Shown in pieces: positions 23,360 through 30,081 of a DNA stretch of 64,000 bases. Source of the stretch: Prochlorococcus marinus XMU1410. GTDB lineage: Bacteria; Cyanobacteriota; Cyanobacteriia; PCC-6307; Cyanobiaceae. Location of the stretch: assembly GCF_017696085.1 (NCBI RefSeq), contig NZ_JAAORH010000003.1:248001-312000 (forward strand), given 5' to 3'. The notes below the pieces were generated by a model that worked only from the letters and a program-made list of their open reading frames with translations, did no database searches and was not told the DNA's origin. How positions within the stretch are numbered: the stretch's first letter is position 1; each line of letters opens with the position of its first letter. Position numbers and translations under genes: made by a program.

Positions 23360-23554
23360 TTATGACTTGAGAGAATCTTTTAAATCAAACTTTTCAGCTT
23401 TTTCAATTTGACACTCAGTATCATCTTCAGCACATTTGATTTCAGCTTTTTTGTTCATGTGGCTACTACAACCGCCTGCTATAACTGGTAAACCGGTCGT
23501 AGCCGTAAAACCAGTTAAACATGCAAAAGCTATATAAGGAAAAAGTCTTTTCAT
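23360..23554 (-). CDS. small exported Cys-containing protein
   Basis: 64 aa. The first 26 residues are a signal peptide (MKRLFPYIAFACLTGFTATT and on). AGGCSS at residues 26-31 could be a lipobox-like site, and CAEDDTEC gives two more cysteines. Probably periplasmic or lipid-anchored. Confidence 0.6.
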   Translation of the reverse strand: MKRLFPYIAFACLTGFTATTGLPVIAGGCSSHMNKKAEIKCAEDDTECQIEKAEKFDLKDSLKS

Positions 23555-23755
23555 TTAATTGTTACTTTATGTAAATTTATTATGTTACATAAAAAGCTCA
23601 AGTGTGAGTAGCTGATAATTCGCGTGCACCCTATACCAATCATCTAAAGTGATTTAGCAAACCTATGAGTTTTATATTTATCTGAGTATTTTTACTTATA
23701 TGTTGAGTTGAAGACTTTAAATAATTAATGTTTGTTTTGGGTTTATATATAAGTC

Positions 23756-23911
23756 ATGGATAAAGAACATTTAATTGATTTAATATCTAGCAGCATTATT
23801 TCTGAGATTAAAGATCTCGAAATTAATGAGGAACAATTGATTGCAAATAATTATTTAAATAATCTGAATTTAAATCAGCTTAGAATAATTTCTAAAGAAT
23901 TTATTTTGTAA
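23756..23911 (+). CDS. 51-aa acidic peptide
   Basis: MDKEHLIDLISSSIISEIKD and a leucine/asparagine-rich second half (NNYLNNLNLNQLRIISKEF). Soluble, helical. Confidence 0.45.
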   Translation: MDKEHLIDLISSSIISEIKDLEINEEQLIANNYLNNLNLNQLRIISKEFIL

Positions 23912-23993
23912 TTTTTATTGAATATTTATTTAAATAAATGAGATTTTCTTTACTATCATTTGAATTTTAATAAGTTAATACCTTTTAATTAAT

Positions 23994-24179
23994 ATGAATG
24001 ATTCAGAAGAATTTAAACCTAGCCTTAAACAAATAAATGAGGATATCAGACCTACATGGGAAGATATCAAAAAACAATCAGAAGTTTTAGTTAACAAACT
24101 TGGTTGCCCTAGATCATTTGTAGGAGGGATGCTTCATGCAATAGCAAGCGACTTCTCTGATATGAAAACTTGGGAATAA
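23994..24179 (+). CDS. small hypothetical protein
   Basis: 61 aa, starting MNDSEEFKPSLKQINEDIRP and including GCPRSFVGGMLHAIASDF. The next ATG follows its TAA with no gap. Confidence 0.5.
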   Translation: MNDSEEFKPSLKQINEDIRPTWEDIKKQSEVLVNKLGCPRSFVGGMLHAIASDFSDMKTWE

Positions 24180-24329
24180 ATGAAAAACTTATTACTTACA
24201 CCACTTTTCAAACTATTCAAAAAAAGCACTTTTCTCTTATCACTAAATCAAAACTCGTGCCCTGTTTTAGATGCTGAAGACATAAAAAAGCAAGAACAGA
24301 AAGAAGCTATTGAAAGGTTGTACCCGTAA
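24180..24329 (+). CDS. 49-aa peptide
   Basis: MKNLLLTPLFKLFKKSTFLL then a soluble acidic-basic tail (DAEDIKKQEQKEAIERLYP). Directly abuts the 23994 gene; probably one operon. Confidence 0.45.
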   Translation: MKNLLLTPLFKLFKKSTFLLSLNQNSCPVLDAEDIKKQEQKEAIERLYP

Positions 24330-24399
24330 ACTTTTAACAGAAATGTATCAGATCATATATACGATGCAGCACGGTCCTATGCACCCCCATGCCACCCAT

Positions 24400-24530
24400 T
24401 ACTTTCCTAAATTGTGACTTTGATGGATAATAAACATATAAAAAAAATCTGATTCTAGCAAAATTCTAGCAGATAAATTCCTTCAATTCCCTTGATATGA
24501 CTGAAAAAATTTTTGGCTAATGAAAAGTGA
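24400..24530 (+). repeat. EVE-gene start fragment, site C
   Basis: The upstream part, ACTTTCCTAAATTG to TTTGATGGATAATAAA, matches sites D and E. Two 11-bp repeats TTCTAGCAAAA/TTCTAGCAGAT (24453-24474) precede ATG 24497, whose frame is broken by a one-base deletion compared with the intact gene, giving a stop after seven codons. Confidence 0.65.
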
Positions 24531-24774
24531 GCGCGTCTAGCTATTACTGGGATTTCAGGGAATCGTAATTTTTTACTCAAACTTTACTCAAACTTTTAAA
24601 GACTAAAAAACTAACCGATATTGAGTTCGGTTCGAAGTAAGAAAACCCTGAAACTATTAATCTCTTTTGATGAATAGTCTTCAAATGACAAAGACACAAA
24701 GCACAAAAACTACATTAAGTAGCAAGCTAAGTGTCTTGGAATTAATCTGCATTAATTAAAAAGGTTTTTGTACT

Positions 24775-24865
24775 CGTGTGTAGGAGTGCGGGGTTAACCT
24801 TGAAACCGCTAGGCTCAAGTCCTTACGAAAAGGACAAGTCCTTAGACCACTTATACCGATAAAAT
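24775..24865. other. tRNA-like structured patch
   Basis: GC-richer than its surroundings. It contains GTCCTT/AAGGAC around ACGAA, a CTTGAAA string like a serine tRNA anticodon loop, and, on the minus strand, AGTGGTCTAAGGAC like a D-arm. The ends do not pair as an acceptor stem, so it is not a functional tRNA; it could be a worn tRNA relic. Confidence 0.3.
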
Positions 24866-24947
24866 ATATTCATAACAAGTTTAGGTAACTTGATTCACTA
24901 GCCAAAAACTAATGAAAAGGAAGGTAAATTATTTAATAAATTTCTGC

Positions 24948-25256
24948 TTATAATTCTGGCTTCTCTTCTTCAAATGGCTTCTCTTCTTCAACTGGCTTCT
25001 CTTCTTCAAATGGCTTCTCTTCTTCAACTGGCTTCTCTTCTTCAACTGGCTTCTCTTCTTCAACTGGCTTCTCTTCTTCAACTGGTTTCTCTTCTTCAAC
25101 TGGCTTCTCTTCTTCAACTGGTTTCTCTTCTTCAACTGGCATCTCTTCTTCAACTGGTTTCTCTTCTTCTTCAGAAAATCTTCTTTTTAAAAATTCAGAA
25201 ATTTTTTGGAAAAGATCCTTTAGGAATTCAAAAATTTTATACAGAATGTTTTTCAT
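24948..25256 (-). CDS. membrane-surface protein with 12 VEEEKP repeats
   Basis: 102 aa. Residues 1-27 (MKNILYKIFEFLKDLFQKIS and on) form an amphipathic helix likely to bind a membrane. Residues 29-100 are twelve six-residue units, mostly VEEEKP with variants EEEEKP, VEEEMP and FEEEKP, encoded by 18-bp tandem repeats at 24957-25172. Such arrays change length by slippage. Function unknown; the tail is an extended acidic rod. Confidence 0.65.
   Translation of the reverse strand: MKNILYKIFEFLKDLFQKISEFLKRRFSEEEEKPVEEEMPVEEEKPVEEEKPVEEEKPVEEEKPVEEEKPVEEEKPVEEEKPFEEEKPVEEEKPFEEEKPEL
24957..25172 (-). repeat. 18-bp tandem repeat array
   Basis: Twelve in-frame copies of an 18-bp unit; differences lie mainly in V/F and one K/M codon. 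Confidence 0.85.
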
Positions 25257-25405
25257 AAATAAAATTCCCTATTAGTTTTACGAGATAAAACTTAAACAAA
25301 ATTAAACACATATTTCTTTTCAAAGCATTCCGAAAAAATACTTAATTCTTTTTTTAGAAAAAAATATTTTTGAAATTATCTTGGATGTCACATCTAAGAG
25401 CTGAA

Positions 25406-25434
25406 TTGCAGTTCAATTTTTGATTTGCTAAAAA
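25406..25434 (+). promoter_or_regulatory. predicted promoter of hairpin small RNA, copy 2
   Basis: TTGCAG (25406-25411), 17-nt spacer, TAAAAA (25429-25434), as in copy 1. Confidence 0.5.
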
Positions 25435-25436
25435 GA

Positions 25437-25500
25437 TAGAGCGGGCTAAAGTCCAATGCTCCACGAGGATTTAGTCCGCTGCCGAAAGGTGAACCTATCC
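25437..25500 (+). ncRNA. predicted antisense-loop small RNA, copy 2
   Basis: AGCGGGCTAAA (25440-25450) pairs with TTTAGTCCGCT (25470-25480), with one G-U pair where copy 1 has A-U. CTCCACGAGGATTTAGT (25459-25475) is exactly complementary to 25605-25621. The region 3' of the hairpin has diverged from copy 1. Confidence 0.55.
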
Positions 25501-25537
25501 TAATTAAAGTAACTTTCTGCTAGTTTTGATAAATATA

Positions 25538-25568
25538 TTGATTACTTGATAAATATTTTTTGTATATT
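25538..25568 (+). promoter_or_regulatory. predicted promoter of the 39-aa ORF, copy 2
   Basis: TTGATT (25538-25543), 19-nt spacer, TATATT (25563-25568), as in copy 1. Confidence 0.45.
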
Positions 25569-25615
25569 GCAATTACAAAACCAATAAGGTTATCTAGATT
25601 AGTTACTAAATCCTC

Positions 25616-25735
25616 GTGGAGAAAGCTTTAGTTAACTTCTTTTACTGGTTACTAATAAAATCAGCTATATCACATTATGGTGAGTCATTGGTTCCAGTAG
25701 AAGTTCCATCTAATTCAACCAAACCTTTTTCTTAA
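25616..25735 (+). CDS. 39-aa peptide, putative target of adjacent small RNA, copy 2
   Basis: GTG start. MEKALVNFFYWLLIKSAISH and a tail ending STKPFS. It differs from copy 1 at about nine positions, with many silent codon changes (for example in N-F-F-Y), which supports selection on the peptide. The start region keeps full complementarity to its local small RNA. Confidence 0.6.
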   Translation: MEKALVNFFYWLLIKSAISHYGESLVPVEVPSNSTKPFS

Positions 25736-25790
25736 TTTCTAATGGCAGGTATTAAATACTTTAATCAAAAGCTTAGTTAAACTACCTTTT

Positions 25791-25928
25791 TTATTTTAAA
25801 ACTAGAATTAATACTCCAAAAATTAAAGTAGAGGCAACAAATCCAACACCAACTAATCCAGCAATTATTCCAGTATTAAGATAGACCTTTACTTTTGCTA
25901 ATTCCTTCCCTTCTCCAATAGTCCTCAT
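25791..25928 (-). CDS. 45-aa membrane microprotein
   Basis: MRTIGEGKELAKVKVYLNTG then IIAGLVGVGFVASTLIFGVL, one helix. Overlaps the 25876 ORF in another frame by 53 bp; with helix and length it is the better supported of the two. Confidence 0.5.
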   Translation of the reverse strand: MRTIGEGKELAKVKVYLNTGIIAGLVGVGFVASTLIFGVLILVLK

Positions 25929-26007
25929 ATTTTAAATTTCTTTTTTGATAATCTAATGCGTTCATGTTCTTATCGAGTATGGCAAAAGGAGAATTAGTAA
26001 ATTTCAT
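25876..26007 (-). CDS. 43-aa small protein, possible Cys-tail relative
   Basis: MKFTNSPFAILDKNMNALDY and then LKYEDYWRREG, which resembles FEDYWKREC of the gene at 26319 up to the point where the cysteine tail should begin. GAGGTG lies before the ATG. The tail is replaced by unrelated sequence, suggesting a frameshifted family member. Confidence 0.4.
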   Translation of the reverse strand: MKFTNSPFAILDKNMNALDYQKRNLKYEDYWRREGISKSKGLS

Positions 26008-26039
26008 GGCATAACACCTCTAAAAAAAATAGTTTATTG

Positions 26040-26265
26040 AATATTTAATAGATATGAGATTTTATTTATCTCAAGTAACTAGATCCTCTATAAGTAAGCT
26101 TTATTGTTTTCTCTTCTTGGCTCTTGCAATATACGAAAGATTTGCCGTTAAAATACATGTTTACCATTATGCAGCTCCTGGTCTTGATCAAGTCCCCGTC
26201 CTATGGCTTGATTCGTACTGCGGTCTATCTAATAGTAGATCGGACGATTTGGTAGCATTTACTAC
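26040..26265 (-). ncRNA. duplicated structured RNA with a 33-codon ORF, copy 2
   Basis: Matches copy 1 (5940-6182) along its length, including a leader stem ATCAAG/CTTGAT where copy 1 has CTCAAG/CTTGAG, and an identical loop core CCATAGGACGGGGA. The plus-strand ORF that also covers this stretch is interrupted in copy 1 and is not supported. Confidence 0.65.
26066..26167 (-). CDS. 33-aa peptide of the duplicated RNA, copy 2
   Basis: Begins MVNMYFNGKSFVYCKSQEEK and ends TYRGSSYLR; AGGAG lies 7 nt before the ATG. The first 14 residues are identical to copy 1. Confidence 0.7.
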   Translation of the reverse strand: MVNMYFNGKSFVYCKSQEEKTIKLTYRGSSYLR

Positions 26266-26271
26266 ACTTTA

Positions 26272-26300
26272 TTTATAGAGTATTTATACTCAGTTGTCAA
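26272..26300 (-). promoter_or_regulatory. sigma70-type promoter of RNA copy 2
   Basis: TTGACA (26300-26295), 17-nt spacer, TATAAA (26277-26272) on the minus strand. Confidence 0.65.
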
Positions 26301-26318
26301 CCCTTAAGATTAAAATTT

Positions 26319-26501
26319 TCAGTCGCAATAGACTAAACAATGCTGATTAGTTGGATGTTCTCTACATTCCCTCTTCCAATAGTCTTCAAATAAATGGTTA
26401 TCTCTATCAAGATTTCTTGTTATTTCTTCCGTTCTGTTTCCAGCATAATTAAATGCTTTTAGGTATCTTGGAAGGATTGTGAATTGATTGAATAGTTTCA
26501 T
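26319..26501 (-). CDS. Cys-tail small protein, family member 3
   Basis: 60 aa from MKLFNQFTILPRYLKAFNYA; AGGAGG lies before the ATG. The tail RECREHPTNQHCLVYCD is the clearest form of the family motif. Promoter element S3 lies about 58 bp upstream. Confidence 0.65.
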   Translation of the reverse strand: MKLFNQFTILPRYLKAFNYAGNRTEEITRNLDRDNHLFEDYWKRECREHPTNQHCLVYCD

Positions 26502-26558
26502 TTAGACCTCCTAGATCTATACTTATATTGTCCTCCTATAGCCTTGAAATTTATAGGT

Positions 26559-26584
26559 CGGTTTGAGGAACTATTAGGTACGGG
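26559..26584 (-). promoter_or_regulatory. shared promoter element S3
   Basis: On the minus strand CCCGTACCTAATAGTTCCTC then AAACCG, followed by CTATAAAT as a possible -10 box. Confidence 0.5.
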
Positions 26585-26637
26585 AAGAGGTATATATTTT
26601 GAATCAAAAAATACTAAAGCAGTCCTAAAATTAATAC

Positions 26638-26683
26638 ATGGTTGTCATGAGGCAGTTGCAGGGATACAACTGAAGCCAACCAT
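26638..26683 (+). ncRNA. nested 5' hairpin, copy Y
   Basis: ATGGTTG (26638-26644) pairs with CAACCAT (26677-26683); the inner CAGTTG pairs with CAACTG. About 150 bp around it is an inverted copy of 22510-22650. Confidence 0.45.
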
Positions 26684-26952
26684 AAATTATTAGAGATCAA
26701 TTCAAGATTTAAAACACACTCATTATTTAAAAAGAAATCTTCTCCACTTTAGATAAAACTAAAATAAATCAGGATTTGAAAACAATGTAATCATAGATAC
26801 CAACAGGTATTTAGCTAATTGATTATATATTTAACACACGAGTTAACCCGTTCCAATTTGTTGACTCTGAGGTTTTACCGTTGATTCCTTATCTTCTGAA
26901 AGTTGTTCCTTGCAGCTTTAGATTAAAAAACGGTCTTTATTTAATCTAAACC

Positions 26953-27090
26953 ATGCAAAAGAAAATCGTAAAAAAATATGCTGAATTAATGCATCAGGCG
27001 CAACAAGCTACTGGAAGAAAAGAAGCAGTTGGACTAATACATAAAGCAGCAAAGTTAAAAACTAAATTTGATAATTACGAGATGATGTGA
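26953..27090 (+). CDS. 45-aa basic helical peptide
   Basis: MQKKIVKKYAELMHQAQQAT, then GRKEAVGLIHKAAKLKTKF. Highly basic with regular spacing of alanine and leucine; soluble. Possibly nucleic-acid binding by charge only. Confidence 0.5.
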   Translation: MQKKIVKKYAELMHQAQQATGRKEAVGLIHKAAKLKTKFDNYEMM

Positions 27091-27120
27091 TCATCTACAA
27101 AGCAATTTTCCCAAATAAGA

Positions 27121-27384
27121 ATGTCATTCTTAAATAAATTCTCGATTAAAGATATCATTCTCTCAAGCAAAGAGGCATATCAAAAGGAACTCAAGAACAA
27201 CGGTGTGGGTTCACAAATAGGAAGGTCATTATTTAATAAATTTTCAATTAAAGATATCATTCTCTCAAGCAAAGAGGCATATCAAAAAGAACTCAAGAAC
27301 AACGGTGTGGGTTCACAAATAGGTAAGTCATTATTTAATAAATTCTCGATTAAAGATTTTTCCTTCAATATTTCCAACAGATAA
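27121..27384 (+). CDS. protein of tandem 34-residue repeats
   Basis: 87 aa made of two almost identical 34-residue units and the start of a third. Each unit reads [LF]-[LF]-N-K-F-S-I-K-D-I-I-L-S-S-K-E-A-Y-Q-K, then ELKNNGVGSQIG. The 102-bp DNA repeats are nearly identical, so the duplication is recent. The original gene was probably a single unit plus a tail. Function unknown. Confidence 0.6.
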   Translation: MSFLNKFSIKDIILSSKEAYQKELKNNGVGSQIGRSLFNKFSIKDIILSSKEAYQKELKNNGVGSQIGKSLFNKFSIKDFSFNISNR

Positions 27385-27436
27385 GCGTAATTTATAAAGG
27401 GGTACCGTCATGATATATAGAGGAAAGGGGTACACT

Positions 27437-27600
27437 TTCCCAAATAGTAAATTTGATGGATAATAAATTTATAGTTATTTATTGCGAAGATCAATCTATA
27501 AATTGTCACTTTGACTAGCAAGTGACTAGCAGATAACTTACTTACTTTTTCCTCCAAATCAATTGATATGACTCAAGAAAATTTCTGGCTAATGAAGTGG
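27437..27600 (+). repeat. EVE-gene start fragment, site D
   Basis: ACTTTCCCAAATAG...TTTGATGGATAATAAA, then 11-bp repeats TGACTAGCAAG/TGACTAGCAGA (27512-27533), a 34-bp gap and ATG 27568 reading MTQENFWLMKWVLDAKN and a stop. Confidence 0.65.
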
Positions 27601-27617
27601 GTACTTGATGCTAAAAA

Positions 27618-28337
27618 CTAAAGCCTTCCAAATCCCTTAATTCTTTTTTCTGTTTTATATCCTGCTTGTACGAATTGAGTATTATCAGTCCCGACATCAT
27701 AAAGAGTATAATTTTTTCCTGCCCCAATACCAATAACAGCTTTTTGAGGAACTTTCTGCTCTTTCTTACGATTTCCATTTAAATCTTCTACTTCAGAATT
27801 AACAATCCCCTCTGTCAATTCCAAGTGAAACTGTTGTTTACTTCTTGCAGTAAATAATCTGTTTACCTGAAGACGTGTAAGTCTATCAAGGAGTGTCAGT
27901 GGCGGCGTATCTAGTGTTAAATTTTCGCCAACATCTTTTGAGCTTCCGTGAATCAAACCACAATCAAGTTCAACAAATCCAAATTGAAGTGCTGCTATCC
28001 AATCAAGAAATGATTTGTCTACAGCATTCGTAAGAGACTTAACTACTTCTTCACCCTTATTTATTCTCAAAGCTTCAGCTCTTTGATCACCACGGTAACC
28101 ACTTTCCAAGAGGATTTGTTCTTCCCACCAACCATATATGCACCATGGTTGTAAATCATTACTTTTTGGATTAATTAACCTATGGAGAAGCCTATTACAG
28201 TTTTTTTCAGGACCTATCATATCCCCCAAAACAAAAAGAGTTATATTACCAGGAGTTTTTTTTAAGTCTTTTTGAATAAGTTCATAAGTATCTAGATCCC
28301 CTTTAAGACCACTTACGAGTGCCCAGCGTTCTATCAT
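27618..28337 (-). CDS. degenerate calcineurin-like phosphoesterase homologue
   Basis: 239 aa. FVLGDMIGPEKNC aligns with the GD motif of metallophosphoesterases and IYGWWEEQ with the G-N-H-D/E motif, but the asparagine and histidine are replaced, and the final G-H-x-H is missing; LIHGSSKDV keeps a single GHG-like histidine. It may have lost catalysis. Its ATG overlaps the stop of the upstream phosphoesterase (4 bp), so both are co-translated. Confidence 0.65.
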   Translation of the reverse strand: MIERWALVSGLKGDLDTYELIQKDLKKTPGNITLFVLGDMIGPEKNCNRLLHRLINPKSNDLQPWCIYGWWEEQILLESGYRGDQRAEALRINKGEEVVKSLTNAVDKSFLDWIAALQFGFVELDCGLIHGSSKDVGENLTLDTPPLTLLDRLTRLQVNRLFTARSKQQFHLELTEGIVNSEVEDLNGNRKKEQKVPQKAVIGIGAGKNYTLYDVGTDNTQFVQAGYKTEKRIKGFGRL

Positions 28338-29149
28338 CTTTCACAAACATGAGATGCATCTTCAGCTTGTTCTGCAAATTCGAATCCATTTTTTAAACGC
28401 CATGCAAAAATCGGAGGAAGACCGGCATCTATTATTGCTTTACAAGTAAGTTCAATATCATATTCCACTTCTCTAATTTTTACTTCATTAGTGACATCGT
28501 TATAAACAACATAAGTAGCTTTAGTTCCTCCATGTCTTGGCTCTCCAACTGAACCTGCATTTACTATTCTTCGCATCGGCAATTGAATTTCTTTTTCTTG
28601 AGTATCTTTGGGAACAGCATTTTTGATCTTTACAGCAATTGAACCATCTGCTAATTCGCGAATATAAGGTTGGTGAGTATGACCACAAAATAGAATCTCT
28701 GCTCTGGCATTTTCAACTCTCTCAAGAGCTGCGAATGCATCCATATCGGGTAGAAGATATTCATGTTGACTATTAGGACTACCATGAACAAAAAGACACT
28801 TATCTTTACGTATTGAGTAGGGTAGATTAGCTAGATAATCCTTATTTTCTGTAGTTAATTTATCTGTAGTCCATTGATGAGCAAAATGACCTCTTTTTTC
28901 AGCAAGCTGAGAAGGATAACTACAATCGCAAGCATCTAATCCATCAACAACGTCTTCGTCCCAACATCCCTGACAAGTAGGAATTTCTTTATCTCTTATT
29001 AACTCAATAACCTCATTAGGTTGAGGACCATAACCCACTAGATCTCCAAGACAGGTAATATTTGTAATTCCTTGGAGTTCAATATCTTTTAAGACAGCCT
29101 CTACTGCAGGTAGATTTGCATGTAAACATGAGATGACAGCTTGATTCAT
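28334..29149 (-). CDS. metallophosphoesterase family protein
   Basis: 271 aa. CLGDLVGYGPQPNEVI holds the GD motif, FCGHTHQPYI the C-terminal G-H-x-H and NAGSVGEPRHGG the end block typical of YfcE-like phosphoesterases. The first motif reads SCLHANLPA, so the usual D-x-H aspartate is cysteine-shifted, and G-N-H-D is GCWDED. Metal use may therefore be unusual. Second gene of a three-gene operon beginning with the CobW-like GTPase. Confidence 0.8.
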   Translation of the reverse strand: MNQAVISCLHANLPAVEAVLKDIELQGITNITCLGDLVGYGPQPNEVIELIRDKEIPTCQGCWDEDVVDGLDACDCSYPSQLAEKRGHFAHQWTTDKLTTENKDYLANLPYSIRKDKCLFVHGSPNSQHEYLLPDMDAFAALERVENARAEILFCGHTHQPYIRELADGSIAVKIKNAVPKDTQEKEIQLPMRRIVNAGSVGEPRHGGTKATYVVYNDVTNEVKIREVEYDIELTCKAIIDAGLPPIFAWRLKNGFEFAEQAEDASHVCER

Positions 29150-29156
29150 TTTTAAG

Positions 29157-29939
29157 TTAACGGCGAGCAGTTTGTAATTGTGAATTTCTAAGTGAAGTTT
29201 GATGATGATCTAGTACAGCATCATTAAGAAGGCAATTATGAATCGTTGCTTTTATTGACTCGAAGTTTAAATTTTTCCCTTGTATAACAATTTCAGAACA
29301 TCTTTCTGGTCTTCCATTAAGAGGGGCAACTTGGTTTAATGTTTGATATTGAGATCCTTGCTGACTGACTATCCAATTAAACAAGATGTAACGCCCATCA
29401 GGTAAGTTCATTAATGCTTTTGCTCTATATACATCCCCATAAGCACCATTAACTAATTCAAACCAAAAAGTATTCAAGCTTGCAGGATCCCAAATATGCT
29501 TTTGAAGATCAAGGCTTATTGATTCAATTTCTCTAAAATCTAAAGTATCTTTAATTGATAATTCTGGATCTCTACCAAAATGAAGATATCTATTTGGCTG
29601 GAGATTATATTTTTCAAGTTCATTAATAATTCTCAGATCAACTCCATTAATACCCTGAGATTTAGGTGTAAAAAATTGTGGAAATTCAATAATAATTAAA
29701 ATGTTTTCTTTATCTTTCTCTGATATTGAGTTTGAAATAGATAAGTCTAATAAGTTAGGAATTTGATCTTTCAAAAAAGCAAAATCAATTTTTGAATTTA
29801 TTGCTTGCTCTAAATTAATTTCGGAATATCCTCCTAGACGTAAGTAACCACAATTACCAGAATAATTCTTAAAAGTATTTAGTATCCAATTTGTCTTACC
29901 GCATCCTGGCGAACCTGATATTAAACAGACTTGACTCAT
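29157..29939 (-). CDS. CobW/COG0523-like GTP-binding protein
   Basis: 260 aa. GSPGCGKTNWIL at residues 9-20 is the P-loop. The C-terminal part, from about residue 160 (FWFELVNGAYGDVYRAKALM), is typical of the CobW C-terminal domain. The usual zinc-binding C-x-C-C motif after the P-loop is absent. COG0523 proteins deliver metals, often zinc, to client enzymes; here the probable clients are the two adjacent phosphoesterases. A Zur-like dyad lies upstream. Confidence 0.8.
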   Translation of the reverse strand: MSQVCLISGSPGCGKTNWILNTFKNYSGNCGYLRLGGYSEINLEQAINSKIDFAFLKDQIPNLLDLSISNSISEKDKENILIIIEFPQFFTPKSQGINGVDLRIINELEKYNLQPNRYLHFGRDPELSIKDTLDFREIESISLDLQKHIWDPASLNTFWFELVNGAYGDVYRAKALMNLPDGRYILFNWIVSQQGSQYQTLNQVAPLNGRPERCSEIVIQGKNLNFESIKATIHNCLLNDAVLDHHQTSLRNSQLQTARR

Positions 29940-29977
29940 AAAAAAATACTACCTAATGTATAAAATTTACACCAATA

Positions 29978-29998
29978 TGAAAATGAAAATCATTTCTG
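29978..29998 (-). promoter_or_regulatory. Zur/Fur-like operator
   Basis: TGAAAATGAAAATCATTTCTG contains the dyad AATGA-AAA-TCATT with partly matching flanks, as in Zur boxes. It lies about 40 bp upstream of the CobW-like gene. Confidence 0.45.
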
Positions 29999-30081
29999 TT
30001 TTCGATTTTAAATATTTATTTTTTGATTTAAGTGATAAAAACATTAATATTTAGAGAATTAATTACTCCATACCAACCATC

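Larger units (their letters stand above)
24330..24947. other. gene-free region with site C and a structured patch
   Basis: No gene is supported over 618 bp. It contains site C (24400-24530), a further 11-bp direct repeat pair TTTACTCAAAC (24572-24582, 24583-24593) and a tRNA-like GC-rich patch at 24775-24865. Confidence 0.5.
26502..26952. other. intergenic region with S3 and hairpin Y
   Basis: No gene is supported. It holds promoter element S3 and hairpin Y. The 270 bp after the hairpin have no ORF, so hairpin Y has no obvious coding partner. Confidence 0.45.

Noticed and set aside
24775-24865. Functional tRNA gene
   Set aside because: No acceptor stem and no standard T-loop sequence.
24957-25172. 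CRISPR array
   Set aside because: The units are contiguous with no spacers and remain in a coding frame; no cas genes are nearby.
24929-25258. Other ORFs over the VEEEKP repeat array (LKKRSQ and ASLLQL repeats)
   Set aside because: They are other-frame readings of the same 18-bp repeat; only the VEEEKP frame has a sensible start and a non-repeat N-terminal domain.
26054-26278. Plus-strand 74-codon ORF across the duplicated RNA
   Set aside because: The equivalent frame in copy 1 is broken by a TGA, while the minus-strand 33-codon ORF, its SD and the promoter are intact in both copies.
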